A DNA stretch of 64,000 nt from Massilia sp. Root351 (GCF_001425045.1 NZ_LMDJ01000035.1:248001-312000), one strand, 5' to 3'. Positions 52,809-62,551 are shown, counted from the first letter of the stretch. Notes: generated by a model from the sequence alone, not told the origin. Numbers and translations are program-made.

Positions 52809-53654
52809 CTATTTGTTGTGCTTTCGGCGCGCCAAGTTCACAGTTGGCGCCACCAGGGCCTGGTAAAGCTCGCCCGTGGCCGCGTCCCAGTGCGATACGG
52901 CTTGCTGCTGGCGGGCCACGGTGGCCATGTCGCCCCGCGCGATGGGACCGCTCAACGCGGGCGCGGCGCCGAGGCGGAACACGTTGGCCACGGTCTCCGT
53001 CACCAACGGCTGGGCCAGCTCGCGCGCAATGGCTTCGGGAATGCCGGCGGCCTGGTAGGCGCGCAAGGCGGCGTCCAGCACGGTGGTCAGGTAGTTGCTC
53101 GCGAACACGGCGGCGGCGTGGTAGACCGTCTTGGCGGCGGCGTCGATGGCGACCGGGCGCGCGCCGATGGCCAGCAGCGCGGGCGCCAGCACCGCCAGCG
53201 CCGGCGGATCGCCCTCGATGCCGCAGAAGGTGTCGGCAAACGAAGCGGCCACGGCTTCGGGATCGGCAAAGCTGCGGATGGGATGGACGCTGGCTACAAC
53301 AGCGCCCGCGTCGCGCGCCACCTGCAGGCGGTCGGAGGCCAGCGCGCCGCTGCAATGGAACACGATGGCGCCTTTCAGCGGCAGCGCGGCCGCCAGCGCG
53401 GCGCAAGCCGCAACGATCTGGTCGTCGCCCACCGACAGCATGTAGACGTCGGCCGGGCGCAGCGCAGCATAACCGTCAACCGCCGTGCCGGCGCCGATGA
53501 AGTCCGCCGCGCGCTGCGCCGTTGCGGGCGAGCGCGCCAGCACGTCCTGCAGCGCGAACGGCGCAGCAGCGCCGCCCGGCCCGCCGGCTTGCGCGAACAG
53601 GCGCCCCAGCGCGCGGCCCACGTGGCCGCCGCCGATCACGCTCAGGCTGCGCAT
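52809..53654 (-). CDS. Rossmann-fold DUF2520 oxidoreductase
   Basis: The 281-residue protein has an N-terminal NAD(P)-binding motif (SVIGGGHVGRALGRLF), VYMLSVGDDQIVAACAAL, a family FHCSGALAS and a C-terminal DUF2520 helical domain (KTVYHAAAVFASNYLTTVLDAAL). It resembles proline- and prephenate-type dehydrogenases but its substrate is unknown. Its ATG overlaps the TGA of the upstream DUF924 gene by one base (TGATG), implying coupling. Confidence 0.88.
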   Translation of the reverse strand: MRSLSVIGGGHVGRALGRLFAQAGGPGGAAAPFALQDVLARSPATAQRAADFIGAGTAVDGYAALRPADVYMLSVGDDQIVAACAALAAALPLKGAIVFHCSGALASDRLQVARDAGAVVASVHPIRSFADPEAVAASFADTFCGIEGDPPALAVLAPALLAIGARPVAIDAAAKTVYHAAAVFASNYLTTVLDAALRAYQAAGIPEAIARELAQPLVTETVANVFRLGAAPALSGPIARGDMATVARQQQAVSHWDAATGELYQALVAPTVNLARRKHNK

Positions 53655-54241
53655 CAGAATCCCGATCCCGGCTGCTTGAGAAACTCGGTCTCTTCCGCCG
53701 TCGATGCGCGGCCCAGGATGGCGTTGCGGTGAGGGAAACGGCCGAAGCGGCGAATAATTTCGTGATGCCGTTTGGCGTAGTCGTAGGTGCTCTCAAAGCC
53801 GGTGGCCGAGGCGCGCAGCATGTCGAACAGATCCAGCGAACGCAGCTGCATGGACAGGCTTTCCGCATGCTCGAACGGCAAGTAGGCGAACATGCGCTGC
53901 ACCGGCGGCAAGGTCTGGTTGGCGCCGGAATTGTCCAGCGCCAGCGCCGCTTCGAGCGCCAGGCTATCTCCCGCAAAGGCCAGCGGCGTGTCGCGGTGGA
54001 TGTTGCGCGTGAACTGGTCCAGCACCACGATGCGCGCCAGCGTGCCTTGCGTGCCCTCGTCGTCCCAGTGGCGCAGGCCGCCCTGCAGGGCCTGTTCGAC
54101 CAGCTCGCCGAACCGGGCGCGGATCTGCGCGTCGAAGGCCGCGTCCTTGCGGAACCATTCCGGGCGCTGCGTGTTGTGGCCCTTGACGCCGATCGGCAGG
54201 AACCAGAAATCCAGTACGTCTTGTGCTGTCGCTGACACCAT
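53654..54241 (-). CDS. DUF924 protein
   Basis: The 195-residue protein has the DUF924 hallmarks DVLDFWFLP, WFRKDAAFDAQIRARFG, LARIVVLDQFTRNIHRDTPLAFAGD and FAYLPFEHAESLSMQ. The family is all-helical and uncharacterised. It lies between MgtC (9 bases after it) and the DUF2520 gene, all on the minus strand, so the three may share a transcript. Confidence 0.9.
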   Translation of the reverse strand: MVSATAQDVLDFWFLPIGVKGHNTQRPEWFRKDAAFDAQIRARFGELVEQALQGGLRHWDDEGTQGTLARIVVLDQFTRNIHRDTPLAFAGDSLALEAALALDNSGANQTLPPVQRMFAYLPFEHAESLSMQLRSLDLFDMLRASATGFESTYDYAKRHHEIIRRFGRFPHRNAILGRASTAEETEFLKQPGSGF

Positions 54242-54250
54242 AAAGTCCCC

Positions 54251-55003
54251 TCAATTGCGCGCGTGGGAAACCTGGAAACCCTCCAGGCCGTCGAACTGCG
54301 CCATCTCCGCCGCCAGTTCCGACATCGAAGCGCCGGACCGCTTGCTCAGCGCAATGGCGACAAAGCGCCACTCCTGCATGCCCTTGTCGCTGGCGATCAT
54401 CATCGATCCCCCGGCAATTTCATAGCCGCGCTTGAGCGCTATGTCGCGCAGCGCTGCTTCGTTGGGCACGTAACCCGCCTTGAAGCGCATGGTCATCGCC
54501 ACCGCGTGCCGCGATGGCAGCCAGGCTTCCAGCTTGGACAGGTAAATCATCGACATGGAACACAGGAAGGCCAGTCCCATGGCGCCCATATAGAAGCCGA
54601 CGCCTATCATCACGCCGATGGCCGACGAGGCCCAGATCGACGCCGCCGTGGTCAGGCCGCTGATGTTGAAGCCTTCGCGCATGATGACGCCCGCGCCGAG
54701 GAAGCCGATGCCGGTGACGATGCCCTGGATGACACGGGTGGGGTCGGTGCCGATCAGGCCGCCGACCTGCGCCATATGGCCGCCGTACCAGAACGAAGGA
54801 TAGCCGGAGATCACGGTCAGCGCGCACGACGCCATGCACACCAGGCCGTACGTGCGCATGCCGGCCGCGCGCCCGTGGTAGGAGCGCTCATAGCCGACCA
54901 GCAGCCCCAGCAACAAAGCGCCGAAGATGTTCAGCAGCACGATGCCGTTGGTGGCGAGTTCGCTGGCGGACCAGTAGGCTTCCAGTAATGCGTTGGTAGG
55001 CAT
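54251..55003 (-). CDS. MgtC/SapB-family membrane protein
   Basis: The 250-residue protein has four or five N-terminal membrane helices with the MgtC motifs GLLVGYERSYHGRAAGMRTYGLVCMASCALTV, IVTGIGFLGAGVIMREG and GLTTAASIWASSAIGVMIGVG. A C-terminal soluble ACT-like domain follows (AVAMTMRFKAGY onward). MgtC proteins modulate ATP synthase or ion homeostasis at low Mg2+. Here no Mg2+ transporter is near. It may be the general type rather than the virulence type. Confidence 0.9.
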   Translation of the reverse strand: MPTNALLEAYWSASELATNGIVLLNIFGALLLGLLVGYERSYHGRAAGMRTYGLVCMASCALTVISGYPSFWYGGHMAQVGGLIGTDPTRVIQGIVTGIGFLGAGVIMREGFNISGLTTAASIWASSAIGVMIGVGFYMGAMGLAFLCSMSMIYLSKLEAWLPSRHAVAMTMRFKAGYVPNEAALRDIALKRGYEIAGGSMMIASDKGMQEWRFVAIALSKRSGASMSELAAEMAQFDGLEGFQVSHARN

Positions 55004-55016
55004 GGCCGTCCCCAGG

Positions 55017-55283
55017 TTATTTTTCGGGTGTTTTTTTGGTCAGCTGCTTTTCAAACGCCACGTCCAGCTTGCTCACGCGGCGCACCTGCTGCGGTCCTTG
55101 CGCGTTGACGAAGGCGACGAACTCGTCCAGTTCCATTGGCGGGCACAGCGGCGGCTGGCCAGGACCGGCGGTCAGGAAGAAATGGCCGCTGCCGGTGCGC
55201 GACATGGTGTACAGCTTGTTGCCGCTGCGCTCTTTCAACCGGTCGAGCGCGTTGCTGGCGCGAGTGGAACGGGCTGAACTCAT
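55017..55283 (-). CDS. Small hypothetical protein
   Basis: The 88-residue basic protein (MSSARSTRASNALDRLKERSGNKL at the N-terminus, split by charge) has a short conserved-looking block SGHFFLTAGPGQPPLCPPMELDEFV. Its ATG overlaps the stop of the pepP gene by four bases, so it is likely co-translated with it. No function is recognised. Confidence 0.6.
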   Translation of the reverse strand: MSSARSTRASNALDRLKERSGNKLYTMSRTGSGHFFLTAGPGQPPLCPPMELDEFVAFVNAQGPQQVRRVSKLDVAFEKQLTKKTPEK

Positions 55284-57106
55284 ACTGCCTCCGTGCGGGT
55301 GTGCAGCCAGGCCAGCGCGTCGCCGGACAGGTGCGGGGCCAGGCGCTGGCGCACCGTGGCGTGATAGTCGTTGAGCCAGGCGCGCTCGTCGTCGCGCAGC
55401 AGCGCGTGCTCCAGGCAGCGCGTGTCGATCGGGCACAGTGTCAGCGTTTCGAAGCGCAGGAAGGCGCCGAATTCGCCGCCGGACTCTCCCATCTCCACCG
55501 GCTGGTTCAGCACCAGGTTTTCGATGCGGATGCCCCAGCGGCCGGGCCGGTAGATGCCCGGTTCGATCGAGGTGATCATGCCCTCTTCCATGGCGGTGTG
55601 CGGTTCCGGCATGGCCGACGGCGAGATCGACTGCGGCCCCTCATGCACGTTCAGGAAAAAGCCCACGCCGTGGCCGGTGCCGTGGCCGAAATCGATGCCC
55701 GCCGCCCAGATCGGCGCGCGCGCGATGGCGTCCAGCATCGGCGACTTGGTGCCCTTCGGAAACTTGGTGGCGGACAGGGCGATCATGCCTTTCAGCACCA
55801 GCGTGAAGTCGCGCCTGTGCTCGGCGGTGATGCTGCCCACCGGCACCACGCGCGTGATGTCGGTGGTGCCGCCCGTGTACTGGCCGCCGGAATCGATCAG
55901 CAGCAGGCCATCGCCCGCGATCACCGCGTGGTTGGCCTCGGTGGCGCGGTAGTGCATGATGGCGCCGTTCGACTGGAAGCCGGCGATGGTGCCGAAGCTA
56001 GGGCTCACAAAGCGCGGACGGCGCGCGCGGGCGGCCGTGATGCGGGTGTTGATGTCCAGCTCGGTCAACGGTGCCCGCTGCGGGTCGGCCAGGGTCTGTT
56101 CCAGCCAGCAGAAGAATTCGCACAGCGCGGCGCCGTCCTGCTCCATCGTAGCGCGCACGTGCGCGGCCTCGGCAGCGGATTTCCTGGACTTGGCCAAGGT
56201 GGTCGGGTTGACCGTTTCCACCACTTTCACGCCGGCCGGCAGCGCCTGGCGCGTGCCGTAGGTGACGCGGCGCGGGTCCAGCAGCACCGGCTGGTCCAGC
56301 GGCAGCGCCGCCAGGGCGGCGGTGAAGCCGGCATACGGCGCGAGGTCGACGCCCTGCTCCGCCAAAGCGGCGCGCAGCGCGGCCGGCACCTTGCCTTCGG
56401 CCACGAATAATGTCGCGCGTACCGGATCGATGAGGGCGTGTGCCAGGAAAACCGGGTTGTAATTGACGTCCGCGCCGCGCAGGTTGAACAGCCAGGCGAT
56501 ATCGTCCAGCGTGGAAATCACGTGGCGGCCGGCGCCGTGGCTGGCCATCGCCGCGCGCAGGTCGGCCAGTTTTTCGGTGCGGCTGGTGGTGGCGTAAGGC
56601 GGCAGCAGTTCGTAGACTTCCGCAGCTGGCAGGCTGGGGCGTTCCTGCCAGATGTCGTTCAGCAGATCGCGCTCCGTGCGCAGGGTGACGCTCTTGGCCG
56701 CCAGCGCCTGCTGCAGCAGGCGCGCCACGGCCAGGCCCAGCACCGCGCCGTCGACCGCCACGGTCTGGCCGGGCTGCATATGCTCGGCCAGCCAGTCCAC
56801 ATACTGCACGCTGGCGCCGGATGAAATCTTCATCAGCTGTATCGTGCTGCCGGCCAGCTCGGACTCGGCCTGGGTCCAGTAGCGCCCGTCGGTCCACACG
56901 CCCGCAAAATCGGCCGTGATGATGAAGGTGCCGACCGAGCCGGTGAAGCCCGACAGCCATTCGCGGCCCTGCCAGTGCTGCGGCAAATATTCGGACAGGT
57001 GCGGATCGGCGGACGGCACCATGCAGGCGTCGATCTGGTGGTCCCGCATGGCCGCCCGCAATGCGGCGAGGCGGCCGGCGATGGAAGAAAGTTCTAAGTT
57101 AGGCAT
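55280..57106 (-). CDS. Xaa-Pro aminopeptidase (M24B, three-domain type)
   Basis: It removes N-terminal residues before proline, with two metal ions. The 608-residue product has the creatinase-type N-terminal domains (1-320: DACMVPSADPHLSEYLPQHWQGREWLSGFTGSVG) and the C-terminal pita-bread catalytic domain with DSGGQYTGGTTDITR, GHGTGHGVGFFLNVHEGP and SIEPGIYRPGRWGIRIEN. The length fits the eukaryote-like APP1 class. The ATG at 57106 is preferred over a TTG two codons upstream. Confidence 0.94.
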   Translation of the reverse strand: MPNLELSSIAGRLAALRAAMRDHQIDACMVPSADPHLSEYLPQHWQGREWLSGFTGSVGTFIITADFAGVWTDGRYWTQAESELAGSTIQLMKISSGASVQYVDWLAEHMQPGQTVAVDGAVLGLAVARLLQQALAAKSVTLRTERDLLNDIWQERPSLPAAEVYELLPPYATTSRTEKLADLRAAMASHGAGRHVISTLDDIAWLFNLRGADVNYNPVFLAHALIDPVRATLFVAEGKVPAALRAALAEQGVDLAPYAGFTAALAALPLDQPVLLDPRRVTYGTRQALPAGVKVVETVNPTTLAKSRKSAAEAAHVRATMEQDGAALCEFFCWLEQTLADPQRAPLTELDINTRITAARARRPRFVSPSFGTIAGFQSNGAIMHYRATEANHAVIAGDGLLLIDSGGQYTGGTTDITRVVPVGSITAEHRRDFTLVLKGMIALSATKFPKGTKSPMLDAIARAPIWAAGIDFGHGTGHGVGFFLNVHEGPQSISPSAMPEPHTAMEEGMITSIEPGIYRPGRWGIRIENLVLNQPVEMGESGGEFGAFLRFETLTLCPIDTRCLEHALLRDDERAWLNDYHATVRQRLAPHLSGDALAWLHTRTEAV

Positions 57107-57167
57107 GAGCAAAGTGATGCAGTCGACTTGGCTCTATCATACCTTGCAGCAAACTTTGATGTAGACC

Positions 57168-57455
57168 TCAATGCAGGGTGCGCCGCTCACCAGGATAGGT
57201 CATGCCAGGTTCCAGTTCCGGGGCGCGGCGGCGGTCTTCGCCGGGCCAGCCGCTCGAAGCGCTGCGTTCGCCGGCATCGGGCGCCGGTAGCAGGCGCTGC
57301 TGCTGCTCGTCTTTCTTGTGGGAGAACAGGTAGTAGCCGGCCAGCGCCGCCAGGCCGGCCACGCCGACCACGCGCATCAACCCCCACCGTGCCACGGCCG
57401 ACGCCGCGCCGCGCAACACCAACATTTCGCCGATCCGGCGTGCCAGGGTATCCAT
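57168..57455 (-). CDS. Small membrane-anchored hypothetical protein
   Basis: The 95-residue protein has one membrane helix (about 28-47, MRVVGVAGLAALAGYYLF) and a charged, Pro/Arg-rich C-terminus. GGAGG lies 7 bases before the ATG at 57455, a strong ribosome-binding site that decides the start. Function unknown. Confidence 0.65.
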   Translation of the reverse strand: MDTLARRIGEMLVLRGAASAVARWGLMRVVGVAGLAALAGYYLFSHKKDEQQQRLLPAPDAGERSASSGWPGEDRRRAPELEPGMTYPGERRTLH

Positions 57456-57750
57456 GCTGTGCCCTCCTGCAACAGGTGAGTGATACCCCACAGCTTATAC
57501 CAACTGCTCACCGCGCAGTGTTATGCCACTAACACTGCCAGCGGCCCGGACAGCGCACGCCTTGCGCTTTCCCAGTACGCGCTTTGCGCCCGGTGCTGTA
57601 GTCAAGGCCCAGCTTGTCCAGCCATGCGCGCGCCGCTACTGGTTGCGCTCGACGCGGCTCAGGCTCCGACGCAGATGAACAAACCGGGCTTCCCCTTCCA
57701 CCCGCTGAGCAACACCCCCCAACAATGTTGTCAGATGATAAAATTGCTGC
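57456..57750. other. Gap without recognised feature
   Basis: About 295 bases between divergent small membrane-protein genes. I see no convincing gene, RNA or terminator; both promoters are presumably here. Confidence 0.4.
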
Positions 57751-58023
57751 ATGCAAAGAAAATACGCCCCCTGGATTGCCGGCCTGTTCCTGATTGCCGC
57801 GATTTCCGATCTGCTTGCCGGAATTTCCGAAGGGAAGAAGTACGAATTGCTCGCCAGTCTGGGATACTTTGCGTTCGCGCTGGCCTACCTGCTCGAATGG
57901 CTGCGGCTGCGAGTTGACGGGCAAACGCCGCTTATGATGCAAAGCAAGCGCGCCGCCGTCCTGTCCCTGGCCGGCGCCGCATTGCTGGGGATCGCCTTCG
58001 GCCTCAGGCGCAACTGGTTCTAA
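57751..58023 (+). CDS. Small hypothetical membrane protein
   Basis: The 90-residue protein has three hydrophobic segments (about 8-24, 33-50, 67-85) and a short basic end. Its TAA overlaps the stop of the convergent Crp/Fnr gene by three bases. No ribosome-binding site is clear. It is plausible because it is coherent in hydropathy, but could be a chance open frame. Confidence 0.5.
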   Translation: MQRKYAPWIAGLFLIAAISDLLAGISEGKKYELLASLGYFAFALAYLLEWLRLRVDGQTPLMMQSKRAAVLSLAGAALLGIAFGLRRNWF

Positions 58024-58715
58024 GGCTCGGACGTCTCGAAGCGGCGCAAGCCTTCCAGGTCGAGGATGCGGATGCCGCCGTAGTCCAGGCGCAGCAGGCC
58101 TTGCTTCTCCAGCACCTGCAAGGCCTGGTTGGCGCGCTGGCGCGAGGCGCCCGACAGCAGGCCGATTTCTTCCTGCGAAATCTGCACCAGCTTCTCGATC
58201 CCCGGATACAGCAGCGAGTTGAACAGCCCGGCGAGGCAGCGCGCCACGCGTGTGTCGATGTCGAGCAGGCGGTCGTTTTCCACCATGCCGATGAACTGCC
58301 CCAGCCGCTCATTGAGCTGCATCAATAAAAAGCGGGTAAACGGTAGACTCGTTTCCAGCAGCCAGTTAAAAGTGTCGGCCGGCATGCGCGCGATGCGGCT
58401 GTCGCGCAGCGCCATGGCGTCGTACTTGCGCGGTTCATTCTTCAGCAGGGAGCCTTCGCCGAACCAGCCGCCGGGCGGCACGCCGGTGAAGGTGACGCTC
58501 TTGCCGGACGGGGAGAAATTGTTCATCTTCACCATGCCGGCAATGATGCCCACCCAGTTGTCGACCTCTTCGCCTTTACGGCACACAAAGCCGCCTTTCG
58601 GCACGAACGTCTCGTAAGTGTCGGCTTCTACCCGGGCCATTTGCTCGGGCGTGAGCGCCTGCGCCCAGATGGCGGAGCGCAGCGCTTCTTTAAGTGTCGG
58701 TTGGTTGTTTGTCAT
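58020..58715 (-). CDS. Crp/Fnr-family transcriptional regulator
   Basis: The 231-residue protein has a cyclic-nucleotide-binding domain (about 25-135: GGFVCRKGEEVDNWVGIIAGMVKM, GEGSLLKNEPRKYDAMAL) and a C-terminal winged helix-turn-helix (EEIGLLSGASRQRANQALQVLEKQGLLRL). No FNR cysteine cluster is visible. It diverges from the CoA-ligase/Liv operon that begins at 58862 and may regulate it. A short palindrome lies right at its start. Confidence 0.92.
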   Translation of the reverse strand: MTNNQPTLKEALRSAIWAQALTPEQMARVEADTYETFVPKGGFVCRKGEEVDNWVGIIAGMVKMNNFSPSGKSVTFTGVPPGGWFGEGSLLKNEPRKYDAMALRDSRIARMPADTFNWLLETSLPFTRFLLMQLNERLGQFIGMVENDRLLDIDTRVARCLAGLFNSLLYPGIEKLVQISQEEIGLLSGASRQRANQALQVLEKQGLLRLDYGGIRILDLEGLRRFETSEP

Positions 58716-58716
58716 T

Positions 58717-58729
58717 GTTGCATAGCAAC
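58717..58729. promoter_or_regulatory. Short palindrome at the Crp/Fnr gene start
   Basis: GTTGC-ATA-GCAAC, a perfect 5-base inverted repeat just upstream of the start codon, could be an autoregulatory site. It is short enough to be chance. Confidence 0.3.
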
Positions 58730-58861
58730 GTCAAAATATGAGTGAATTGTCACCGAAAAGACAACGCGCCGGCAAATCGCGAGCTACTATCATCACACAA
58801 AAAAGCACTGAACCAGACATTAGTATACCCCTCGCTCTCACGGGCCACGAAGGAGACAACG

Positions 58862-60805
58862 GTGCAGAAAGATCTGGAGACATTCCCCCGCCGCTTATTG
58901 CAGCACGGGAAAGTGAGAGCGCACAAGCCTGCGTTCCGCGAGAAGTATTTGGGCATCTGGCAGACCTGGACCTGGGGCCAGGTGAACGAGGAAGTGCGCG
59001 CCCTGGCTTGCGGCCTGGCCGCGCTCGGCTTCGAGCGCGGCATGAACCTGGCCATCATCGGCGACAACCGTCCGCGCCTGTACTGGTCCATGCTGGCCGC
59101 GCAATGCCTGGGCGGCGTGCCGGTGCCGCTGTACCAGGACGCGCCCGCCGCCGACATGGCCTACGTGCTGGAGAACGCGGAAATCCGCTACGCCATCGTG
59201 GAAGACCAGGAACAGGTCGACAAGCTGCACGAGCTGGCCGAACTCTATCCGCACATCGAGCACATCGCCTACGACGATGAGCGGGGCATGCGCCACTACA
59301 CGCACAAGGAGCTGATCTCCTTTGCCAGGCTGCAGGAACTGGGCCGCGCCTACGACAAGGCCAACCCCGGCTTCTTCGACGCCGCCGTGCAGGCCGGCCA
59401 GGCCGGCGACACCGCCATCATCCTGTACACCTCGGGCACCACCGGCCGCCCGAAAGGCGTGTGCCAGACCCACGCCGCCTTTATCGAGGCCGGCGAGGGC
59501 GGCGTGACCTTCGAGAAGCTGACCGACGACGAGAACGTGCTGTCCTACCTGCCGATGGCCTGGGTGGGCGACTGCCTGTTCTCGATGGCGCAAGCCATGG
59601 TGGCCGGCTTCACCGTGAACTGCCCGGAGTCCGGCGACACCGTCATGACGGACATGCGCGAAATCGGTCCCACCTTCTACTTCGCCCCGCCGCGCGTGTT
59701 CGAGAACATGCTGACCACGGTGATGATACGGATGGAAGACGCCGGCGCCATCAAGCAGCGCATGTTCCACTACTTCATGGACGTGGCGCGCCGCAGCGGC
59801 GCCGACATCCTGGACGGCAAGCCGGTTCCCATGGGCGACCGCATCAAGTACGCGCTGGGCCGCTTCTTCGTCTACGGCCCGCTGAAAAACGTGCTGGGCA
59901 TGTCGCGCGTGCGCGTCGCCTACACGGCGGGCGCCGCCATCGGCCCGGACCTGTTCCGCTTCTACCGCTCCATCGGCGTGAACCTGAAGCAGTTCTACGG
60001 CTCCACCGAAACCTGCGCCTACATCTGCCTGCAGCCGGACCGCAACATCAAGTTCGACAGCGTGGGCCTGCCTGCGCCGGGCGTGGAAGTGAAGCTGGCG
60101 TCCAATGGCGAAGTGCTGGTGAAGTCCGCCTCCACCATGCACTGCTACTACAAGCGACCCGACGCCACCGCCGAGGCAGTGGACGAGCAAGGCTACTTCC
60201 ACACCGGCGACGCGGGCGTGTTCGACAGCGAAGGCCATCTGAAGATCATCGACCGCGCGGCCGACGTGGGCAAGATGAAGTGCGGCACCATCTTCGCGCC
60301 GAACTACATCGAAAACAAGCTCAAGTTCTTCCCCTTCATCAAGGAGGCGGTGGCCTTCGGTCATGAGCGCGACCAGGTGTGCGCCTTCATCAACATCGAC
60401 ATCGAAGCGGTGGGCAACTGGGCCGAGCGGCGCGGCATCGCCTACTCGGGCTACACCGACCTGGCCGGCCTGCCGCAAACCTATGAGCTGGTGCAGGAAT
60501 GCATCGAGAAGGTCAACGCCGACCTGGCTTCGGAAGCGCTGATGGGCAACACGCAGATCTCGCGCTTCCTGGTGCTGCACAAGGAGCTGGACCCGGACGA
60601 CGATGAACTGACCCGCACCCGCAAGGTGCGCCGCAAGTTCGTGGCCGAAAAGTACGCGGTGCTGATCGATGCGCTCTACAGCGGCAAGCCATCGCAGTAC
60701 ATCGAGACGCAGGTGAAATTCGAGGATGGCCGCGTGGGCACGGCCGCCGCCGACCTGCGCATCCAGGACAGCAAAACCTATCCCATCGTCGGGAAAGCCG
60801 CGTGA
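58862..60805 (+). CDS. Acyl-CoA ligase (long-chain fatty acid-CoA ligase family)
   Basis: The 647-residue AMP-forming ligase activates a carboxylic acid to its CoA thioester. It contains the P-loop-like YTSGTTGRPKGV, FYGSTETCAYICLQP, YFHTGDAGVFDSEGHLKIIDRAAD and a C-terminal lysine region (RTRKVRRKFVAEKY). I chose GTG 58862 because GAAGGAG lies 8 bases upstream and the product starts VQKDLETFPRRLLQHG; upstream starts have no support. It leads a livG-H-M-K transporter operon, suggesting uptake plus activation of an acid. The acid is unknown. Confidence 0.92.
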   Translation: MQKDLETFPRRLLQHGKVRAHKPAFREKYLGIWQTWTWGQVNEEVRALACGLAALGFERGMNLAIIGDNRPRLYWSMLAAQCLGGVPVPLYQDAPAADMAYVLENAEIRYAIVEDQEQVDKLHELAELYPHIEHIAYDDERGMRHYTHKELISFARLQELGRAYDKANPGFFDAAVQAGQAGDTAIILYTSGTTGRPKGVCQTHAAFIEAGEGGVTFEKLTDDENVLSYLPMAWVGDCLFSMAQAMVAGFTVNCPESGDTVMTDMREIGPTFYFAPPRVFENMLTTVMIRMEDAGAIKQRMFHYFMDVARRSGADILDGKPVPMGDRIKYALGRFFVYGPLKNVLGMSRVRVAYTAGAAIGPDLFRFYRSIGVNLKQFYGSTETCAYICLQPDRNIKFDSVGLPAPGVEVKLASNGEVLVKSASTMHCYYKRPDATAEAVDEQGYFHTGDAGVFDSEGHLKIIDRAADVGKMKCGTIFAPNYIENKLKFFPFIKEAVAFGHERDQVCAFINIDIEAVGNWAERRGIAYSGYTDLAGLPQTYELVQECIEKVNADLASEALMGNTQISRFLVLHKELDPDDDELTRTRKVRRKFVAEKYAVLIDALYSGKPSQYIETQVKFEDGRVGTAAADLRIQDSKTYPIVGKAA

Positions 60806-60825
60806 GCGCGATCGAGGAGACTTCC

Positions 60826-61638
60826 ATGCAAATGAACGAACCCGACGCGCTGCTGCGCGCCACGCGGCGCGTTGGCCCCGTGATCCTGGACCTGAAGAAC
60901 ATCTCGCTGTCCTTCGGCGGCGTGAAGGCGCTGACCGACATTTCCTTCGACGTGCGCCAGCATGAGATCCGCGCCATCATCGGCCCCAACGGCGCCGGCA
61001 AAAGCTCGATGCTGAACGTGATCAACGGCGTGTACCGCCCGCAGCAGGGCGCCATCATCCACAAGGGCCAGCAGCGCAAGGGCATGGACTGCTACGCGGC
61101 GGCCAAGTCCGGCATCGCGCGCACGTTCCAGAACATCGCGCTGTTCAAGGGCATGACGGTGCTGGACAACATCATGACCGGCCGCAACCTGAAGATGAAA
61201 TCCAACTTCCTGATGCAGGCCCTGTACTGGGGACCGGCGCGGCGCGAGGAAATCGAACATCGCGTGAAGGCCGAGGAGATCATCGATTTCCTGGAAATCC
61301 AGGCCATCCGGAAGACGCCGGTGGGCCGCCTGCCCTACGGCCTGCAAAAGCGCGTGGAGCTGGGCCGGGCGCTGGCCGCCGAGCCGGAAATCCTGCTGCT
61401 GGACGAGCCGATGGCCGGCATGAATGTGGAGGAGAAGCAGGACATGTGCCGCTTCATCCTCGATGTGAACGACCAGTTCGGCACCACCATCGTGCTGATC
61501 GAGCACGACATGGGCGTGGTGATGGATATCTCGGACCGCGTGGTGGTGCTGGACTACGGCAAGAAGATCGGCGACGGCACGCCGGACGAAGTGCGCAGCA
61601 ACCAGGACGTGATCAACGCTTATCTCGGCACGCATTAA
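60826..61638 (+). CDS. livG: ABC transporter ATPase (LivG type)
   Basis: The ATPase is of the branched-chain amino-acid transporter family: Walker A GPNGAGKSS, RTFQNIALFKGMTVLDNIMTGR, signature-region LPYGLQKRVELGRAL, Walker B ILLLDEPMAGMN and H-loop IEHDMGVV. The ATG at 60826 follows GAGGAG by 7 bases. A GTG at 60802 overlapping the ligase TGA (GTGA) would add eight residues and is also possible. A second ATPase (LivF) is not present up to the window edge. Confidence 0.93.
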   Translation: MQMNEPDALLRATRRVGPVILDLKNISLSFGGVKALTDISFDVRQHEIRAIIGPNGAGKSSMLNVINGVYRPQQGAIIHKGQQRKGMDCYAAAKSGIARTFQNIALFKGMTVLDNIMTGRNLKMKSNFLMQALYWGPARREEIEHRVKAEEIIDFLEIQAIRKTPVGRLPYGLQKRVELGRALAAEPEILLLDEPMAGMNVEEKQDMCRFILDVNDQFGTTIVLIEHDMGVVMDISDRVVVLDYGKKIGDGTPDEVRSNQDVINAYLGTH

Positions 61639-61648
61639 GGGGCGCCAC

Positions 61649-62551
61649 ATGAATATCAGTTTTTTCTTTGAAGTGCTGATCGGCGGCCTGCTGTCCGGCG
61701 TGATGTATGCGCTGGTGGCAATCGGCTTCGTGCTGATCTACAAGGCGTCCGGCGTGTTCAACTTCGCCCAGGGCGCGATGGTGTTCTTCGCCGCCCTGAC
61801 CTGCGTCGGCCTGATGGACAAGTTCGGCTTTTCGCTGTGGCTGGCGATACCGGCCACGGTGGTGGCCATGATCATCCTCGGCCTGGCGATCGAACGCGTC
61901 GTGCTGCGGCCGCTGGTAAACCAGCCTGAAATCACGCTGTTCATGGCCACCATCGGCCTGGCCTTCTTCATCGAAGGCCTGGCGCAGCTGATGTGGGGCT
62001 CGCAAGTGCACCGCCTGGAGCTGCCCATCGAGGACGTGCCGCTGCAGATCCTGATGGACAAGTTCAACATCATCGTCTCCCAATTCGACGTGATGGCGGC
62101 GGCGGTGTGCGGCGTCATGGTACTGATCCTCTCCCTGGTGTTCTCCAAGACCAAGGTAGGCCGCGCGCTGCGCGCCGTGGCCGACGACCACCAGGCCGCG
62201 CTGGCGGTGGGCATTCCGCTGCAGCGCATCTGGGGCATCCTGTGGGCGGTGGCCGGCATGGTGGCCCTGGTGGCCGGCCTGCTTTGGGGTGCGCGCAACG
62301 GCGTGCAGTTCGCGCTCACCTTCATCGCGCTGAAAGCCTTGCCGGTGCTGATCCTGGGCGGCTTCACCTCGGTGCCCGGTGCGATTGTCGGCGGCCTGAT
62401 CATCGGCGCTTCCGAGAAGCTGGCGGAAGTCTACATCGGCCCCATGGTGGGCGGAGGCATCGAGGGCTGGTTCCCTTACGTGCTGGCACTGCTGTTCCTG
62501 CTGGTACGGCCCGAAGGCCTGTTCGGCGAAAAAATCATCCGCAGGATTTGA
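61649..62551 (+). CDS. livH: ABC transporter permease (LivH type)
   Basis: The 300-residue permease has about eight hydrophobic segments and the LivH motif GVMYALVAIGFVLIYKASGVFNFAQGAMV at the N-terminus, and the EAA-like loop (GRALRAVADDHQAALAVGIPLQRIWGILWAVAG). It lies 10 bases after livG and 12 before livM. Confidence 0.95.
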   Translation: MNISFFFEVLIGGLLSGVMYALVAIGFVLIYKASGVFNFAQGAMVFFAALTCVGLMDKFGFSLWLAIPATVVAMIILGLAIERVVLRPLVNQPEITLFMATIGLAFFIEGLAQLMWGSQVHRLELPIEDVPLQILMDKFNIIVSQFDVMAAAVCGVMVLILSLVFSKTKVGRALRAVADDHQAALAVGIPLQRIWGILWAVAGMVALVAGLLWGARNGVQFALTFIALKALPVLILGGFTSVPGAIVGGLIIGASEKLAEVYIGPMVGGGIEGWFPYVLALLFLLVRPEGLFGEKIIRRI